Origin: Aristophania vespae
GTDB lineage: Bacteria; Pseudomonadota; Alphaproteobacteria; Acetobacterales; Acetobacteraceae
Assembly: GCF_009906835.1 (NCBI RefSeq)
Contig: NZ_CP047652.1
Location: 107,501-171,500 of the forward strand
Direction: 5' to 3'
Length of the DNA stretch: 64,000 nt
The notes under the pieces are model-generated. The model worked only from the letters and a program-made list of their open reading frames with translations, did no database searches and had not been told where the DNA came from. Below are positions 49,635 to 59,620 of the stretch, piece by piece. A program made the translations under genes and the position numbers. The first letter of the stretch is position 1; every line of letters begins with the position of its first letter.

Positions 49635-50777
49635 TTATTCACTGATTGATGTAGAGGGGAGAGAGTTCAAAATTGTCTCAAGGTGAGACAGGCATGATTG
49701 GCCATCTTTTGCCAAAAACCATTTTAAATGGCCAATGAGATATTTCTTATAAGCAATTTCGGCTCCCGCCTGGTCATTAAGAAAAAAGCCGTAATAAGAA
49801 ATCTCCGATAAAGCAAAAGCAATATGTGCCAGAGGAAGGCTAACTTTAATGAGAGTTCTTTCGTCTTTTGTTAAGGGTCTTGAAAGCGTATAGCCCTTTA
49901 AAAAGGCAGAGAGCAAATCATAAGAAACGGCTTTCGGATTTTTAATATCAACCCAGCGAATAAAACTGCGCTCAATTGCAATGGCTATGTCAAACGCTGC
50001 AAAGCTTTGGTCACTTAACCCAAAGTCAAACGCCATTATGGCTTGATCATTTTTCCAAGCAAGATTTGAACCATGCCAGTCACCATGGCCCCATAACGGC
50101 GTTATGGAACTAAAAAACGGGCGTAACTGGGCATGAAAAGGCTCTAAATAAGTAAAGAGCTCTTCTTGCCAGGGCCAATTCTCTAATATTGCCGCAAGAT
50201 GCGGTTGGGTTTCGATCCAGCTTTCCAAACTCGTTTTTAAGTGAGATGAAAGTAATGGTTTAGGGGTGGATAGTAAAAGGCAGTCTTTTTTAGGAGGACA
50301 CTTATAAGAAGCACTGGCTTTATGAAGCTGGGCTAATAACTGCCCTGCAGAAAAAGACTGAGCCTCTGAATGATAGGGCTCCCAGGAAATGGTATCGCGA
50401 TATAAGTCCCGGCCAGGGAGCGGGGGGAAAAGTTCATAAACCCATTCTTTAGTTACGGTAATCGTACTTTCATTCTTATTTTTTAAGGGCTGAAGAACGG
50501 GAAAATTTTTCTGAACTAGATGACTTATAAAATTGTGTTCTTGCTGTAGCGACTGAGGTGAACGAATGAGAAGAGATTGCCGCTTGAGAAAAAGCTGAGT
50601 GCCATTAGTAAGTTTGATCAAGCCTGCTGAAGAAAAAGGCCTTGGACTGTGCCAACTTATAGTGTCGATAGCCGCGCTTAATCCATAAGCATTGACTATA
50701 GGTATGACTTCTTTTTCTGTAAGGTAGGGCCAATCTCTTGCTCTGGTCTTATCATCTATACCTAATGAGTTTGTCAT
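49635..50777 (-). CDS. phosphotransferase-family protein, probable thiamine kinase
   Basis: A 380-residue protein of the choline kinase / aminoglycoside phosphotransferase fold. The catalytic loop is HGDWHGSN and the metal-binding DFG is present in IMAFDFGLSD; the N-lobe has the LTNGTQLFLKRQS strand-lysine pair. The family phosphorylates small alcohols such as choline, homoserine or thiamine. The TPP riboswitch, the TonB receptor ahead and the PnuT-like transporter behind suggest thiamine as substrate, that is a ThiK-like role. This is inference from context. The first gene ends three bases before its ATG. Confidence 0.8.
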   Translation of the reverse strand: MTNSLGIDDKTRARDWPYLTEKEVIPIVNAYGLSAAIDTISWHSPRPFSSAGLIKLTNGTQLFLKRQSLLIRSPQSLQQEHNFISHLVQKNFPVLQPLKNKNESTITVTKEWVYELFPPLPGRDLYRDTISWEPYHSEAQSFSAGQLLAQLHKASASYKCPPKKDCLLLSTPKPLLSSHLKTSLESWIETQPHLAAILENWPWQEELFTYLEPFHAQLRPFFSSITPLWGHGDWHGSNLAWKNDQAIMAFDFGLSDQSFAAFDIAIAIERSFIRWVDIKNPKAVSYDLLSAFLKGYTLSRPLTKDERTLIKVSLPLAHIAFALSEISYYGFFLNDQAGAEIAYKKYLIGHLKWFLAKDGQSCLSHLETILNSLPSTSISE

Positions 50778-50780
50778 TGG

Positions 50781-53130
50781 TTAGAAACCTGATCGTGCAG
50801 AGAAGAGAAGAGCAAAACCGCCCCCTATGTAATATTGCGGGGCCTGCCCTGCTATGACTGCACCACGGCGTCCGACAACATTATGAGCATTAAGTTGAGT
50901 GGAAGCCACGCCTGAAAGATAATGCTGATTGGTAATATTTAAAAAATTCAGCATTAAGGTTGGCTGCTTTAAACGGTCATAATCTGCGAAGCGATAGCCC
51001 AGATTCAAATCTGCTGTAATATAAGACGGAATTCTTTCGTCATTCATAAAACTAGCATATTGCCTGCCAGTGTAACGGGCAGTGAATAATCCAAAAACAT
51101 GGCTATCATCATAACGCACCCCTATGGCCGCCTGCACATGAGGGCTTCTTACAGCTGTTTTACCTGCCGTAGGTAAATAGTCACCATTGACGGGAAGGTC
51201 ATTATCAATCGTTGCATGAAGATACTCGAAAGACGCATAGGGACTAAAATGATGAAAGGGGCGTGTGCCTAATTCTATATCGACACCACGGGATGTTTGT
51301 CCCCTGCATTTATAGTCGAGGAAATTTGCGAGCCATTTTGCTGGATGATGGTGGAAATTTGGCGGTTGGTAAAATTATAGTTGAAAAAGGTAATGCTCCC
51401 TGTAATCCAGTCTCCTGTACGGCGATATCCAAATTCTTCTGCGATTGAATATTCATTTTTTAGTTTGGTGGTCCCTCTGCCCAAAGGCCCGGAGATGTGA
51501 CATCGTAAGTGTCGTAATAAGTTGTTACTGCTGGAGCGCGAAAATTTGTAGTTGCGTTAAAAAATAGCTGATCCTGCGGTGTGATATTCCATCTTAATCC
51601 AAAACGTGGAAGAGGTTTGGCGCTATTTTGACTTACATTATATTGCGGACCTGGGACATTATTTGTGCCGACCCGCGATAACATGACTTCCTTAAAGCCA
51701 ATATCCATGGCCAGTTTATCATGAAAAAGAGAGATATGATCACCGATAAAAATGGCGTTTATTTGGGCTGTCGTATGGAAATCAGCTCCTATAAGGCGTC
51801 TGCCATCTTTTAGGTGAATATGATTTCCATGTCCCCAGATTGATCCTGCTGATCCATTTGCATCAACAAACCGAAAAGCTTGCTGTTCATGATCGTCGGA
51901 ATAATCGTACCAGTAGCCCAGAGTAAAATTATTCCATCCTGCTTTTGCATGTAAGGCCGCCGTAAAACCTGAGCGGTAACTTTTTTGCTTGTAATCACTA
52001 CGGACAAGAGACGCATCTTGCCCTTCTGGAAGGGGTAAGGGCCGATCTATGGCCTCATGACCTAAGTAAATATTATCGTTTTCGAGCACCATACCGCCAG
52101 GTGCACTTCCGTAAGCACGCTGGGCATATGGTGTGACATCAAGAGAGAAAACGTCATCAAATTTTACATGAACCGGCGCTCCTACATAAAGCGTTTCCAT
52201 CGGTTCACGCCACAACTTCCAGTAATTTTCATTACTAAGAGGATGTGCCTTATCGTAATGCTTATTTAAATTATTGTGGATACCGTTTTGCTTCCAGTCA
52301 TCAAGTGAAACTTGTGGGTAAAAGCTTGTAATGGCTCTGTTCCAAGAGCCAAGAAAACTAGCTCGATTTTCTTCTCCCCATTCTTTGAGGAATTTGAAAT
52401 CCACATGTTGCCGTGTGTCATGACCGGCACCGCGCCAATTATCTGTATGGCTATTAGAATAAGAGACGAAGCCTCTCACACCAGTTTGACCAATTTCACC
52501 TGTTTCCAAGCGAATAAAGCCACGGCGCATATTATTTGAGCCATAAGAAAAAGAGGCTAATCCACCTGATTTGAAAGAAGGATCAAGATAGTGGATTGAT
52601 AATAATCCCCCTACAGCATTCAGAACCGGGCTGTCTAAATCAGCTGAGCCTTGTTGTAAGGCAACTTCTGCGTAATTTTCTGTATCGGCAAATTGTCCGG
52701 GGGCTATGTCATAATAGGCCAGATCATTCATGGGCATGCCCTCAAGGACAGCTCCAATAGAGTTTGAACCTAAACCACGTACACTCAAATTAACATGGGG
52801 TGATATGCCAAAAGGGTCTGACATAGCCACATTGGCACCAGGTAACAGAGCTACTAGTTGGTAAGCATTATTGGTTGGTGCAACGACATTTATATAAGGG
52901 CGCCCCACAACACTCTTTGCCTGTGTTCCATGTTGGGAACGGATGAGACCACCACCACGTACATTTGCTGTAGAGCTTCGTGTTGTGATGACCTCTACTT
53001 TAGCCGCTGTAACGGTGTTATCTTTAATTTGCGTCGATGTGTTAGAGGACTTACTTTTAGCCCAGGAAGAGTTGTAATGTAACAAACCTAAGATAGCGAC
53101 ACAGCTATAAGAAATAAAAGACGTGCGCAA
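50781..53130 (-). CDS. TonB-dependent receptor, probable thiamine uptake; split by two frameshifts
   Basis: A predicted 783-residue outer-membrane receptor. A signal peptide (HYNSSWAKS region) is followed by a plug domain (YQLVALLPGANV, HVNLSVRGLGSNSIGAVLEGMPMND) and a 22-strand barrel. The end IGGGFALLFSARSGF is atypical in that it has no extended aromatic but ends in F. The frame breaks at 51473-51475 (coding G3; repair gives WAEGTTKLKNEYSIAEEFG) and at 51296-51298 (coding A3; repair gives NAGDKTSRGVDIELGTRP). Each is a one-base loss. It is the first gene behind a TPP riboswitch, so it likely takes up thiamine or a precursor. The downstream kinase and transporter genes are intact. Confidence 0.88.
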
Positions 53131-53221
53131 GAATCTTCTCCTCGAAAAACGATGGGGAAGATCCGGTGACGCGACGTTAGTTCAGGGGCTAAATAGACAT
53201 TTCCAGACTATTTTAGCATTA

Positions 53222-53312
53222 ATTCCTGTCCCTTCGCCGGTATGAGCCGGATCAGGTTCAAAGGGTCCGGTATAACCATCTCAGCCTCACAGTTAGGAGA
53301 CACCCCTCGGAA
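53222..53312 (-). promoter_or_regulatory. TPP riboswitch (THI element)
   Basis: Read on the minus strand, the segment starts GAGGGGTGTCTCC, has the conserved CTGAGA after GTGAGG, then ACCCTTTGAACCTGATCC, GGCTCATACCGGCGAAGGGA. These are the signature parts of the TPP aptamer. It lies about 90 bases before the TonB receptor start at 53130. It should reduce expression of the receptor, kinase-like and PnuT-like genes when thiamine pyrophosphate is high. The mode (transcription or translation) cannot be read with certainty. Confidence 0.95.
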
Positions 53313-53464
53313 CGCTAAAGTGATAAAACAAAGATAATAATCTGTCCAGAAAAAGCTTTTATGTCAGGAATAAGGCAATACTATCTTGTAAGTCATTGTA
53401 ATAAGGACAATATAAGATTTATGGGAATACCTCAAAATTATTTTATAAGCTAATTGGAGCAAAC

Positions 53465-54118
53465 ATGCCGATTATAGCACCTAGCCTTTTATCGGCGGAT
53501 TTTTCAAATTTGCGTCATGAGCTAAAGGATGTGAGTAGCGCTCCTTGGTTGCATTTGGACGTTATGGATGGGCATTTTGTGCCTAATATATCGTTTGGAA
53601 TGCCCGTTATTAAAGCGTTGCGGCCACATAGTCAGGCCAAGTTTGACGTTCATCTTATGATTGAACCAGTTGACCCATATTTAGAGGCTACAGCTCAGGC
53701 AGGGGCAGATCATATCACCGTTCACTGTGAAAATAATCCGCATCTCTACCGTACATTACAAACGATTCGTAGCCTAGGCTGCAAAGCTGGTGTTGCAATT
53801 TGTCCGGCAACTCCGCCTGAGGCTTTGTCCCAAATAATGGATATTGTCGATATTATTTTGGTTATGAGCGTTAATCCTGGATTTGGCGGGCAAAGCTTTT
53901 TGGAAAGCCAGTTACCAAAAATCCGCACATTAGCTGATATGATCAAGCAAAGTGGTCGTTCCATCATATTAGGTGTTGATGGGGGAATTGATCAAAACAC
54001 AGCACCGCGCGTTTTAGCGGCGGGGGCTACCATGCTGGTGGCTGGCTCTTCTATTTTTGGACAACCAGATCGTAAAGCAGCCATTGAAGGTTTGGTAAAG
54101 CTTTCTCATGTATCATAA
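53465..54118 (+). CDS. rpe: ribulose-phosphate 3-epimerase
   Basis: A 217-residue TIM-barrel enzyme that interconverts ribulose-5-phosphate and xylulose-5-phosphate in the pentose phosphate pathway. Signature segments are APSLLSADFSNLRHEL, HLDVMDGHFVPNISFGMP with the metal ligands, MSVNPGFGGQSF and GVDGGID. The pentose phosphate pathway is the main sugar route in acetic acid bacteria, so this gene is expected. A good GGAG site precedes the ATG. The next gene starts six bases behind it. Confidence 0.95.
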   Translation: MPIIAPSLLSADFSNLRHELKDVSSAPWLHLDVMDGHFVPNISFGMPVIKALRPHSQAKFDVHLMIEPVDPYLEATAQAGADHITVHCENNPHLYRTLQTIRSLGCKAGVAICPATPPEALSQIMDIVDIILVMSVNPGFGGQSFLESQLPKIRTLADMIKQSGRSIILGVDGGIDQNTAPRVLAAGATMLVAGSSIFGQPDRKAAIEGLVKLSHVS

Positions 54119-54123
54119 ACTTG

Positions 54124-55734
54124 ATGAACGAAGTTAATTTATGGCGTCGGTTAAAGGTTGCTGTTGCTCATCTTCCTATCCATCATAAATCATCGGTGAA
54201 ACCTAGTTATGTTTATCGAGATTTAGGGCAGGGGGATGTAGAGCAAGGCGCTTTACTGGTTGAAGGTCGTTTCCAGTTTGATCAAAAAGACTATGCCATT
54301 TCTCCGCAGAAAGGCTGGCATGAATCCTGGCCGGCTGAGCTGCAAAAGGTGCTTTTTACTTTTGGGTGGTTGCGTGACTTAAAAGCATTAGGAACAAATG
54401 AGGCACGTCTTTGCGCGCGTGGGCTCATAAATGCCTGGTGTGAGCGTCCACAACAAAATGACATCGCGCAAGACGGCGTCATTATGGGCCAAAGACTAGC
54501 AAACTGGCTCGCTCATTATGAATTTTGCCTTGAGACCGCTGCTGAAGAAACGCAAAAACGTGTTTTAGATGTCATGCTAAAAGAAGGGCGTATTTTAGCA
54601 GCTTTGTTGCCACTTCCTCCTCATGGATGGGAAGGGCTGGCGGCCTTGCGTGGTCTTTTGGCTGCTTTTATGGTTTTGCCGGAACAGCAGGGATTTTTAT
54701 TACGTTTTCAGCGCTATTTACAGCCTGAATTAGAGCGCCTCATTTTATCAGATGGAACCGTCACTGAGCGTAGCCCTGAAGCTCAGTTTCAAATCGTGAG
54801 AGAGCTTTTAAGCTTGGTTTCGATGCTTAATGCGCTTCATATTTCAACACCTCCAATTGTCTCGCAAGCTCTAGAAAAAACATGCTCGGTTTTGAGGGCC
54901 CTCTGTCATGGTGATGGAAAATTAGCTCTTTTTAACGGCTCATTTGAGCGCAGTGCGTCAGAGATACAGACACTTTTAGAGAGAGCAGAGCGCTACAGGG
55001 TCATTACGCCTATTTTGCCGCAAGGTGGGTTTATAAGACTTACCTTGGGACGTTCTCTTTTGCTCGTAGATGCAGCTGTTCCCCCTCCTTATGGTTTCGA
55101 TTATCGCGCTCATGCAGGAACATTATCATTTGAATTTTCCTATGGTCCTCAGCGTTTATTTGTAAATTGTGGTTCGGCTCTTGGTGGGGGGTGGAAAGGG
55201 GCATTACGTGTGACAGCGGCACATAATGCACTAACAGCCGAGGGAGAATCGTCTAGTGAGTTTGGTAAGGATGGCCACATAACCCGGCGGCCTTCTCACG
55301 TGAGTTATGCCCATAAAAGCACAGCAAAAGCTCACTGGGTTGATCTTTCCCATGACGGTTTTCATGCACCTTTAGGTGCTGTCTGGTCCAGAAGCCTTTA
55401 TCTTGGCGCAGATGGTGAGGATCTTAGAGGTCAAGAGGTTGTCGAAGGGGAGCGTGATCTTTCTTTTAAAATAAGATTTCACATCCATCCCAGTGTTCGT
55501 GTTGTGCAAGAAGACGAAGATGTTATTTTACACGCTGAGGGTTCTATTTGGAGGTTTAGACAAAACGGGGGCAAATTAAAGGTAGAAGATGACCTTTATC
55601 TCGGTCAGAGACGTCCAGAAAAAACGCGCCAAATTGTTCTCTTATCCGAACCAGGCAAGACAATAGATAGTCAGGCAAAAAAACTGTTGCGCCGACAGAA
55701 AATTATTTGGGTGCTTGAGCGAGTACCTGACTGA
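54124..55734 (+). CDS. heparinase II/III family protein
   Basis: A 536-residue protein. The N-terminal half is an alpha/alpha toroid typical of polysaccharide lyases (WRRLKVAVAHLPI, WHESWPAELQKVLFTFGWLRDL). The C-terminal half is a beta-sandwich with GGFIRLTLGRSLLLVDAA, HAGTLSFEFSYGPQRLFVNCGS and AHNALTAEGESSSEF, the heparinase II/III signature. It has no signal peptide, so a cytoplasmic place is likely. In Alphaproteobacteria such genes sit beside rpe or purH and are of unknown role. The start ATG at 54124 follows an in-frame TTG at 54121. A terminator follows the gene. Confidence 0.85.
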   Translation: MNEVNLWRRLKVAVAHLPIHHKSSVKPSYVYRDLGQGDVEQGALLVEGRFQFDQKDYAISPQKGWHESWPAELQKVLFTFGWLRDLKALGTNEARLCARGLINAWCERPQQNDIAQDGVIMGQRLANWLAHYEFCLETAAEETQKRVLDVMLKEGRILAALLPLPPHGWEGLAALRGLLAAFMVLPEQQGFLLRFQRYLQPELERLILSDGTVTERSPEAQFQIVRELLSLVSMLNALHISTPPIVSQALEKTCSVLRALCHGDGKLALFNGSFERSASEIQTLLERAERYRVITPILPQGGFIRLTLGRSLLLVDAAVPPPYGFDYRAHAGTLSFEFSYGPQRLFVNCGSALGGGWKGALRVTAAHNALTAEGESSSEFGKDGHITRRPSHVSYAHKSTAKAHWVDLSHDGFHAPLGAVWSRSLYLGADGEDLRGQEVVEGERDLSFKIRFHIHPSVRVVQEDEDVILHAEGSIWRFRQNGGKLKVEDDLYLGQRRPEKTRQIVLLSEPGKTIDSQAKKLLRRQKIIWVLERVPD

Positions 55735-55736
55735 AA

Positions 55737-55774
55737 AGGAGGGGCTTGTCTTTTAAAAAGATGCCCCTCTCTTT
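55737..55774. terminator. bidirectional terminator between the heparinase-like gene and tyrS
   Basis: GAGGGGC pairs with GCCCCTC across a 17-base loop. It is followed by TCTTTT on the plus strand and preceded by AAAAGGA, so it can act on both sides. Confidence 0.65.
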
Positions 55775-55784
55775 TGATCACGGA

Positions 55785-57041
55785 TTATATAAGACGAATG
55801 AGAATGTGTTTTTTCTTACCTGAAGAAAGTTTGAGCACATTATCTTGAAAATAATCTTTGGTAATGATGAGGTTCTCGTCTTCAATAGCCTGATCATTTA
55901 AACGGGCACCGCCGCCGCGAATCAAACGCCTTGCCTCACCACCGCTATTAGCAAGTCCTGCTTCTGTCAGAAGACGAAAGGCAGGAAGGCCACTTTCTGA
56001 AAATAAAGACTTTTCAAGCTGCTTTTCTGGCAAAGCTGCCTGAAGTGCTCCCTGCTCGAAAATCCTTTTAGCAGCTTGTGCAGCTTCATCAGCGGCTTCG
56101 CGGCCATGACAAATGGCTGTGGCTTCAGTAGCGAGAATTTTTTTGGCTTCATTAATATCAGCACCTTCAAGGCTGCCGAGTCGTTCGCACTCTTCAACAG
56201 GAAGATCAGTAAACATTTTAAGAAAACGCCCCACATCTGCGTCTTCAGTATTGCGCCAAAATTGCCAGTAATCAAAAATAGGTAGTTTTTCAGCACGAAC
56301 CCAAAGGGCCCCTTTGGCTGATTTACCCATTTTGGCACCAGAAGATGTTGTGACCAAAGGTGTAGTCAGGCCAAATAATTTTGCATTATCTGTGCGACGG
56401 GCCAGATCTATTCCTGAGACGATATTGCCCCATTGGTCAGATCCTCCCATTTGCAAGACGGCTTTATGGCGCCGGTTTAACTCACGAAAATCATAAGCCT
56501 GCAAAATGGAGTAATTAAACTCCAAAAAGGTCAGACCTTGCTCACGGTCTAATCTTTGTTTGACACTTTCAAAAGAAAGCATCCGGCTTACAGAAAACTG
56601 AACACCCACATCTTGCAATAGCTCAAGATAAGAAAGGCGATCTAACCAGTCAGCATTATTAGCAAGAACGACTTTTTGACCATCAATGTTCAAAAACTGT
56701 TTAAGAGAAAGCTCAATGCCAGCAAGATTATGGGCAATTGTTTCTGCCGAGATAAGCGAACGGGCTTCATCACGGAAAGAGGGGTCACCTATTTTCGCTG
56801 TACCACCCCCCATGAGCGCAATGGGGCGATGTCCATGTTTTTGCAGTAGGCGCAGCATCATAATCGATAAAGCATTGCCAATATGCAAAGAATCAGCCGT
56901 TGGGTCGAAACCAATATAAGCCGTAATCGGCCCAGCAAGCAGTGCCTCATCAAGGCCCTGAGGATCAGTACATTGGAAGATCATGCCCCTGGCTTTAGCT
57001 TCTTGTAAAAAAGAGCTTTTGGGCGAGAAATCAAACGTCAT
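55785..57041 (-). CDS. tyrS: tyrosine--tRNA ligase
   Basis: A 418-residue class I aminoacyl-tRNA synthetase that charges tRNA-Tyr. The HIGH-type motif is ADSLHIGNAL (near residue 50) and the KMSKS loop reads KMGKS. The tyrosine pocket includes YIGFDPTADS and FNYSILQAYDF. A C-terminal S4 RNA-binding domain (about 350-415) includes EARRLIRGGGARLNDQAIED. Length is normal. It lies 20 bases behind the hydrolase gene in the same direction. Confidence 0.97.
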   Translation of the reverse strand: MTFDFSPKSSFLQEAKARGMIFQCTDPQGLDEALLAGPITAYIGFDPTADSLHIGNALSIMMLRLLQKHGHRPIALMGGGTAKIGDPSFRDEARSLISAETIAHNLAGIELSLKQFLNIDGQKVVLANNADWLDRLSYLELLQDVGVQFSVSRMLSFESVKQRLDREQGLTFLEFNYSILQAYDFRELNRRHKAVLQMGGSDQWGNIVSGIDLARRTDNAKLFGLTTPLVTTSSGAKMGKSAKGALWVRAEKLPIFDYWQFWRNTEDADVGRFLKMFTDLPVEECERLGSLEGADINEAKKILATEATAICHGREAADEAAQAAKRIFEQGALQAALPEKQLEKSLFSESGLPAFRLLTEAGLANSGGEARRLIRGGGARLNDQAIEDENLIITKDYFQDNVLKLSSGKKKHILIRLI

Positions 57042-57061
57042 TGAGCAAACTCTCTCAGATT

Positions 57062-57730
57062 TTAACCTGCTGCCTGTGCGGTCGCGCGGAACTCAGCCTG
57101 ACGGACAAGCACGTGATCTTCAAGAGCATCTGCAACCAGATCAGCCTGTTTGGCAAAAATATGATCGGCCTGGTCAAAAATACGATAATCGACAGTGACA
57201 TTCTTTTGTGTATTGAGTTTTTCAACAACCTTACGAATACTGCCTTCTGGCGCCATGGTATCCTTGCCGCCAGCAATCATTAAGCCGCTACACGGGCATG
57301 GTGCCAGGAAACCAAAGTCATAGTCATTTGCTGGGGGGGCAATGCTGATCCACCCGCTAATTTCTGGCCGGCGCATTAGAAGTTGCATACCTACAAAAGC
57401 ACCAAAAGAATAACCACTAATCCAAAGCTCAGTAGAGTTTGGATTTACCATTTGCATCCAGTCGAGGGCAGCGGCTGCGTCGGAAATTTCTCCAATACCG
57501 CCATCATAACGGCCCTGAGACCGACCTACGCCGCGGGAATTGAACCGCATGACTGAAAAGCCCATTTCCTGGAATCGGCGGTACATCGTGTAGGTGATGC
57601 GGTTATTCATTGTTCCCCCGTGCAGGGGGTGCGGATGAAGAACTAGGGCCAATGGTGCATTGGCATTTTCAGAATGGTGGTAACATCCCTCGAGCCGCCC
57701 TTCTGGGCCAGCAAACATCACTTCAGGCAT
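57062..57730 (-). CDS. alpha/beta hydrolase (COG2945-like)
   Basis: A 222-residue cytoplasmic alpha/beta hydrolase of the dienelactone-hydrolase-like group. It has HPHPLHGGTMNN near residue 33, RFNSRGVGRSQG, the nucleophile elbow GYSFGAFVG, the acid in GGKDTMAP and the histidine in QADHIFAK. This family is widely conserved next to housekeeping genes in Alphaproteobacteria; no substrate is known. It is probably co-transcribed with tyrS. Confidence 0.85.
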   Translation of the reverse strand: MPEVMFAGPEGRLEGCYHHSENANAPLALVLHPHPLHGGTMNNRITYTMYRRFQEMGFSVMRFNSRGVGRSQGRYDGGIGEISDAAAALDWMQMVNPNSTELWISGYSFGAFVGMQLLMRRPEISGWISIAPPANDYDFGFLAPCPCSGLMIAGGKDTMAPEGSIRKVVEKLNTQKNVTVDYRIFDQADHIFAKQADLVADALEDHVLVRQAEFRATAQAAG

Positions 57731-58035
57731 TCGTCTCTCATTCTATAACCTGCCTGTTTCCCAGTGGGTCCTGTAAATAATGGAGCCCATGATTAAGGCA
57801 GATAGTCGGAAAAAATCAATTAAGAGGATTAAGACCCCATTGATATGTGCCTTATGAGAAAGCATATGTTTTTCACTAGGCAAAAGCTGTATATCGGGTT
57901 AAAGGCCTAAATTTCTACTAAAATCGACATATTTTAGCCCGTAATTGTTCAATCTTTTGAAAAAAGACTGATTTTTGAACCAGATAACGCTAAAATTACT
58001 TTGTTTTTATATTTTATTTTGGTTTTCGCGACAAA
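57731..58035. other. intergenic region between divergent hydrolase and cysteine desulfurase genes
   Basis: About 305 bases, AT-rich towards the right. It should carry the promoters of both divergent units. An imperfect inverted repeat with GTTCAA and TTGAAC arms lies around 57950-57982. I saw no RNA gene and no clear Fe-S regulator (IscR/RirA) box. Confidence 0.5.
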
Positions 58036-59145
58036 ATGCATCCTTCTATAGACTCCCCTATTTACCTTGATGCCAATGCCACAGAAATACTCCGTCCTTC
58101 TGCGCGTCAGGCTGTGTTAGAGGGTCTGAATATGGAGGGGAATCCGTCTTCGGTGCATTATTACGGTCGTCAGGCACGTCAGGCACTGGAGACAGCACGC
58201 AAAAACATAGCCTCTTACTTTCAGAGAGATAGGGAGAGTTGTGTTTTCACCTCTGGAGCGACAGAGGCAGATGCACTGGCACTTCATGCTTTTGGGTTTG
58301 CTGAAAAAAGGCGTATTCTTGTTGGGGCTACGGAGCATGACGCTATTTTGCAGAGTGCCCCGGGAGCGATAAAATTACCTGTTAATTCCCAAGGTTTGCT
58401 CGATTTAGACGTATTGAGGCAATATCTTCAGGATGGCGTGCCAAGTTTGGTATGTATTATGGCCGCTAATAATGAAACTGGAATTTTATCTCCATTAGAA
58501 GATGCCGCACGCCTTTGCCGAGACTATGGGGCTCGCCTACATATTGATGCCGTACAAATAATAGGGCGTTTAGCATTGTCGCTTACAGCGATTGAAAGCG
58601 CCAGTTTAGCTATTTCTGGACATAAATTTGGTGGACCCAAAGGGGTAGGGGCACTCATCTTGGCTGAAGATATTCCTATAGCGCCTTTATTTACCGGTGG
58701 AGGCCAGGAGCGGGGCCGCAGAGGCGGAACGCCAGCCTTGGCTAATATTTTAGGCATGGCCGCAGCTTTAAAAGAATCGAGCCAACAAAATTGGGAACCC
58801 ATTAGAAATTTGCGAGACAAATTAGAACTTGTTATCCAGGAAGCTGGTGGTGAGAGCCTTAATGCAGGCCTCGCACGTTTGCCAAATACATTATCTGTTG
58901 TTTTACCTGGGGTCTCTGCCCAAACACAGCTTATGATGCTTGATCTTGCAGGATATTGTGTATCGGCGGGATCTGCCTGTTCTTCGGGAAAAGTCTCATC
59001 TTCTCATGTTCTTCAAGCAATGGGATTAGGAGAGAAAGCGGGGCAGGCGATACGTATTTCATTGCCCTGGAATATACAGCCTGACGCCATTGAGTCTTTT
59101 GGAAAAGCGTATCGCGATATGACTCAGCGCCTGTTAAAGGGGTAA
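58036..59145 (+). CDS. cysteine desulfurase (NifS/IscS family)
   Basis: A 369-residue PLP enzyme that takes sulfur from cysteine and passes it on as a persulfide. Family marks are YLDANATEILRPSARQA at the start, NPSSVHYYGRQAR, FTSGATEADALAL, HIDAVQIIG, the PLP-lysine segment SGHKFGGPKG and the active cysteine in SAGSACSSGKVSSSHVL. It is slightly shorter than IscS and lacks iscU/iscA partners nearby. It is followed by a ferredoxin and mnmA, so supplying sulfur for tRNA thiolation is a likely role. No clear ribosome site precedes the ATG. Confidence 0.9.
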   Translation: MHPSIDSPIYLDANATEILRPSARQAVLEGLNMEGNPSSVHYYGRQARQALETARKNIASYFQRDRESCVFTSGATEADALALHAFGFAEKRRILVGATEHDAILQSAPGAIKLPVNSQGLLDLDVLRQYLQDGVPSLVCIMAANNETGILSPLEDAARLCRDYGARLHIDAVQIIGRLALSLTAIESASLAISGHKFGGPKGVGALILAEDIPIAPLFTGGGQERGRRGGTPALANILGMAAALKESSQQNWEPIRNLRDKLELVIQEAGGESLNAGLARLPNTLSVVLPGVSAQTQLMMLDLAGYCVSAGSACSSGKVSSSHVLQAMGLGEKAGQAIRISLPWNIQPDAIESFGKAYRDMTQRLLKG

Positions 59146-59281
59146 AATGAAGCATGTTTGTCTTAGAAAACTTGCACCTTGCATTAAGACGTTTTACCCG
59201 TGAGACATTCATTAATATTTTAAATCTCTGATCAATTATTGAGTGAGTCAGAGACTCAAGAGAGTGGAGCTAAGAGAGACT

Positions 59282-59596
59282 ATGCCTCATATAGTTTTTG
59301 TTGAACAGGATGGTACACGCCGTGAAGTTGATGCTAAATTAGGTTTGTCTGTTTTAGAAGTTGCTCATGAGCATGATATTGATCTTGAAGGCGCCTGTGA
59401 GGGGTCACTAGCATGTGCAACTTGCCATGTTATTGTAGATCCTGTCTGGGCCGATAAGCTAACACCTCCTACCGATGACGAAGAAGACATGTTGGATCTT
59501 GCTTTTGGGCTGGAAAAAACCTCTCGTCTGGGCTGTCAGATTGTAATGACTGAAGAGCTAGATGGGTTAGTCGTTCATCTGCCTAAATCTAATTAA
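59282..59596 (+). CDS. fdx: 2Fe-2S ferredoxin
   Basis: A 104-residue adrenodoxin-type ferredoxin. Cluster ligands are the cysteines of [10 protein letters not shown] and the later C in RLGCQIV. The acidic stretch TDDEEDMLD is the usual partner-contact helix. This type gives electrons for Fe-S cluster assembly in the ISC pathway. The ATG at 59282 is chosen because GAGAG precedes it and family members start here; the open frame extends upstream to a GTG at 59243. It lies between the cysteine desulfurase and mnmA, all in the same direction. Confidence 0.93.
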   Translation: MPHIVFVEQDGTRREVDAKLGLSVLEVAHEHDIDLEGACEGSLACATCHVIVDPVWADKLTPPTDDEEDMLDLAFGLEKTSRLGCQIVMTEELDGLVVHLPKSN

Positions 59597-59620
59597 TCTT
59601 AAGGTGAAATAGAAAAAACC

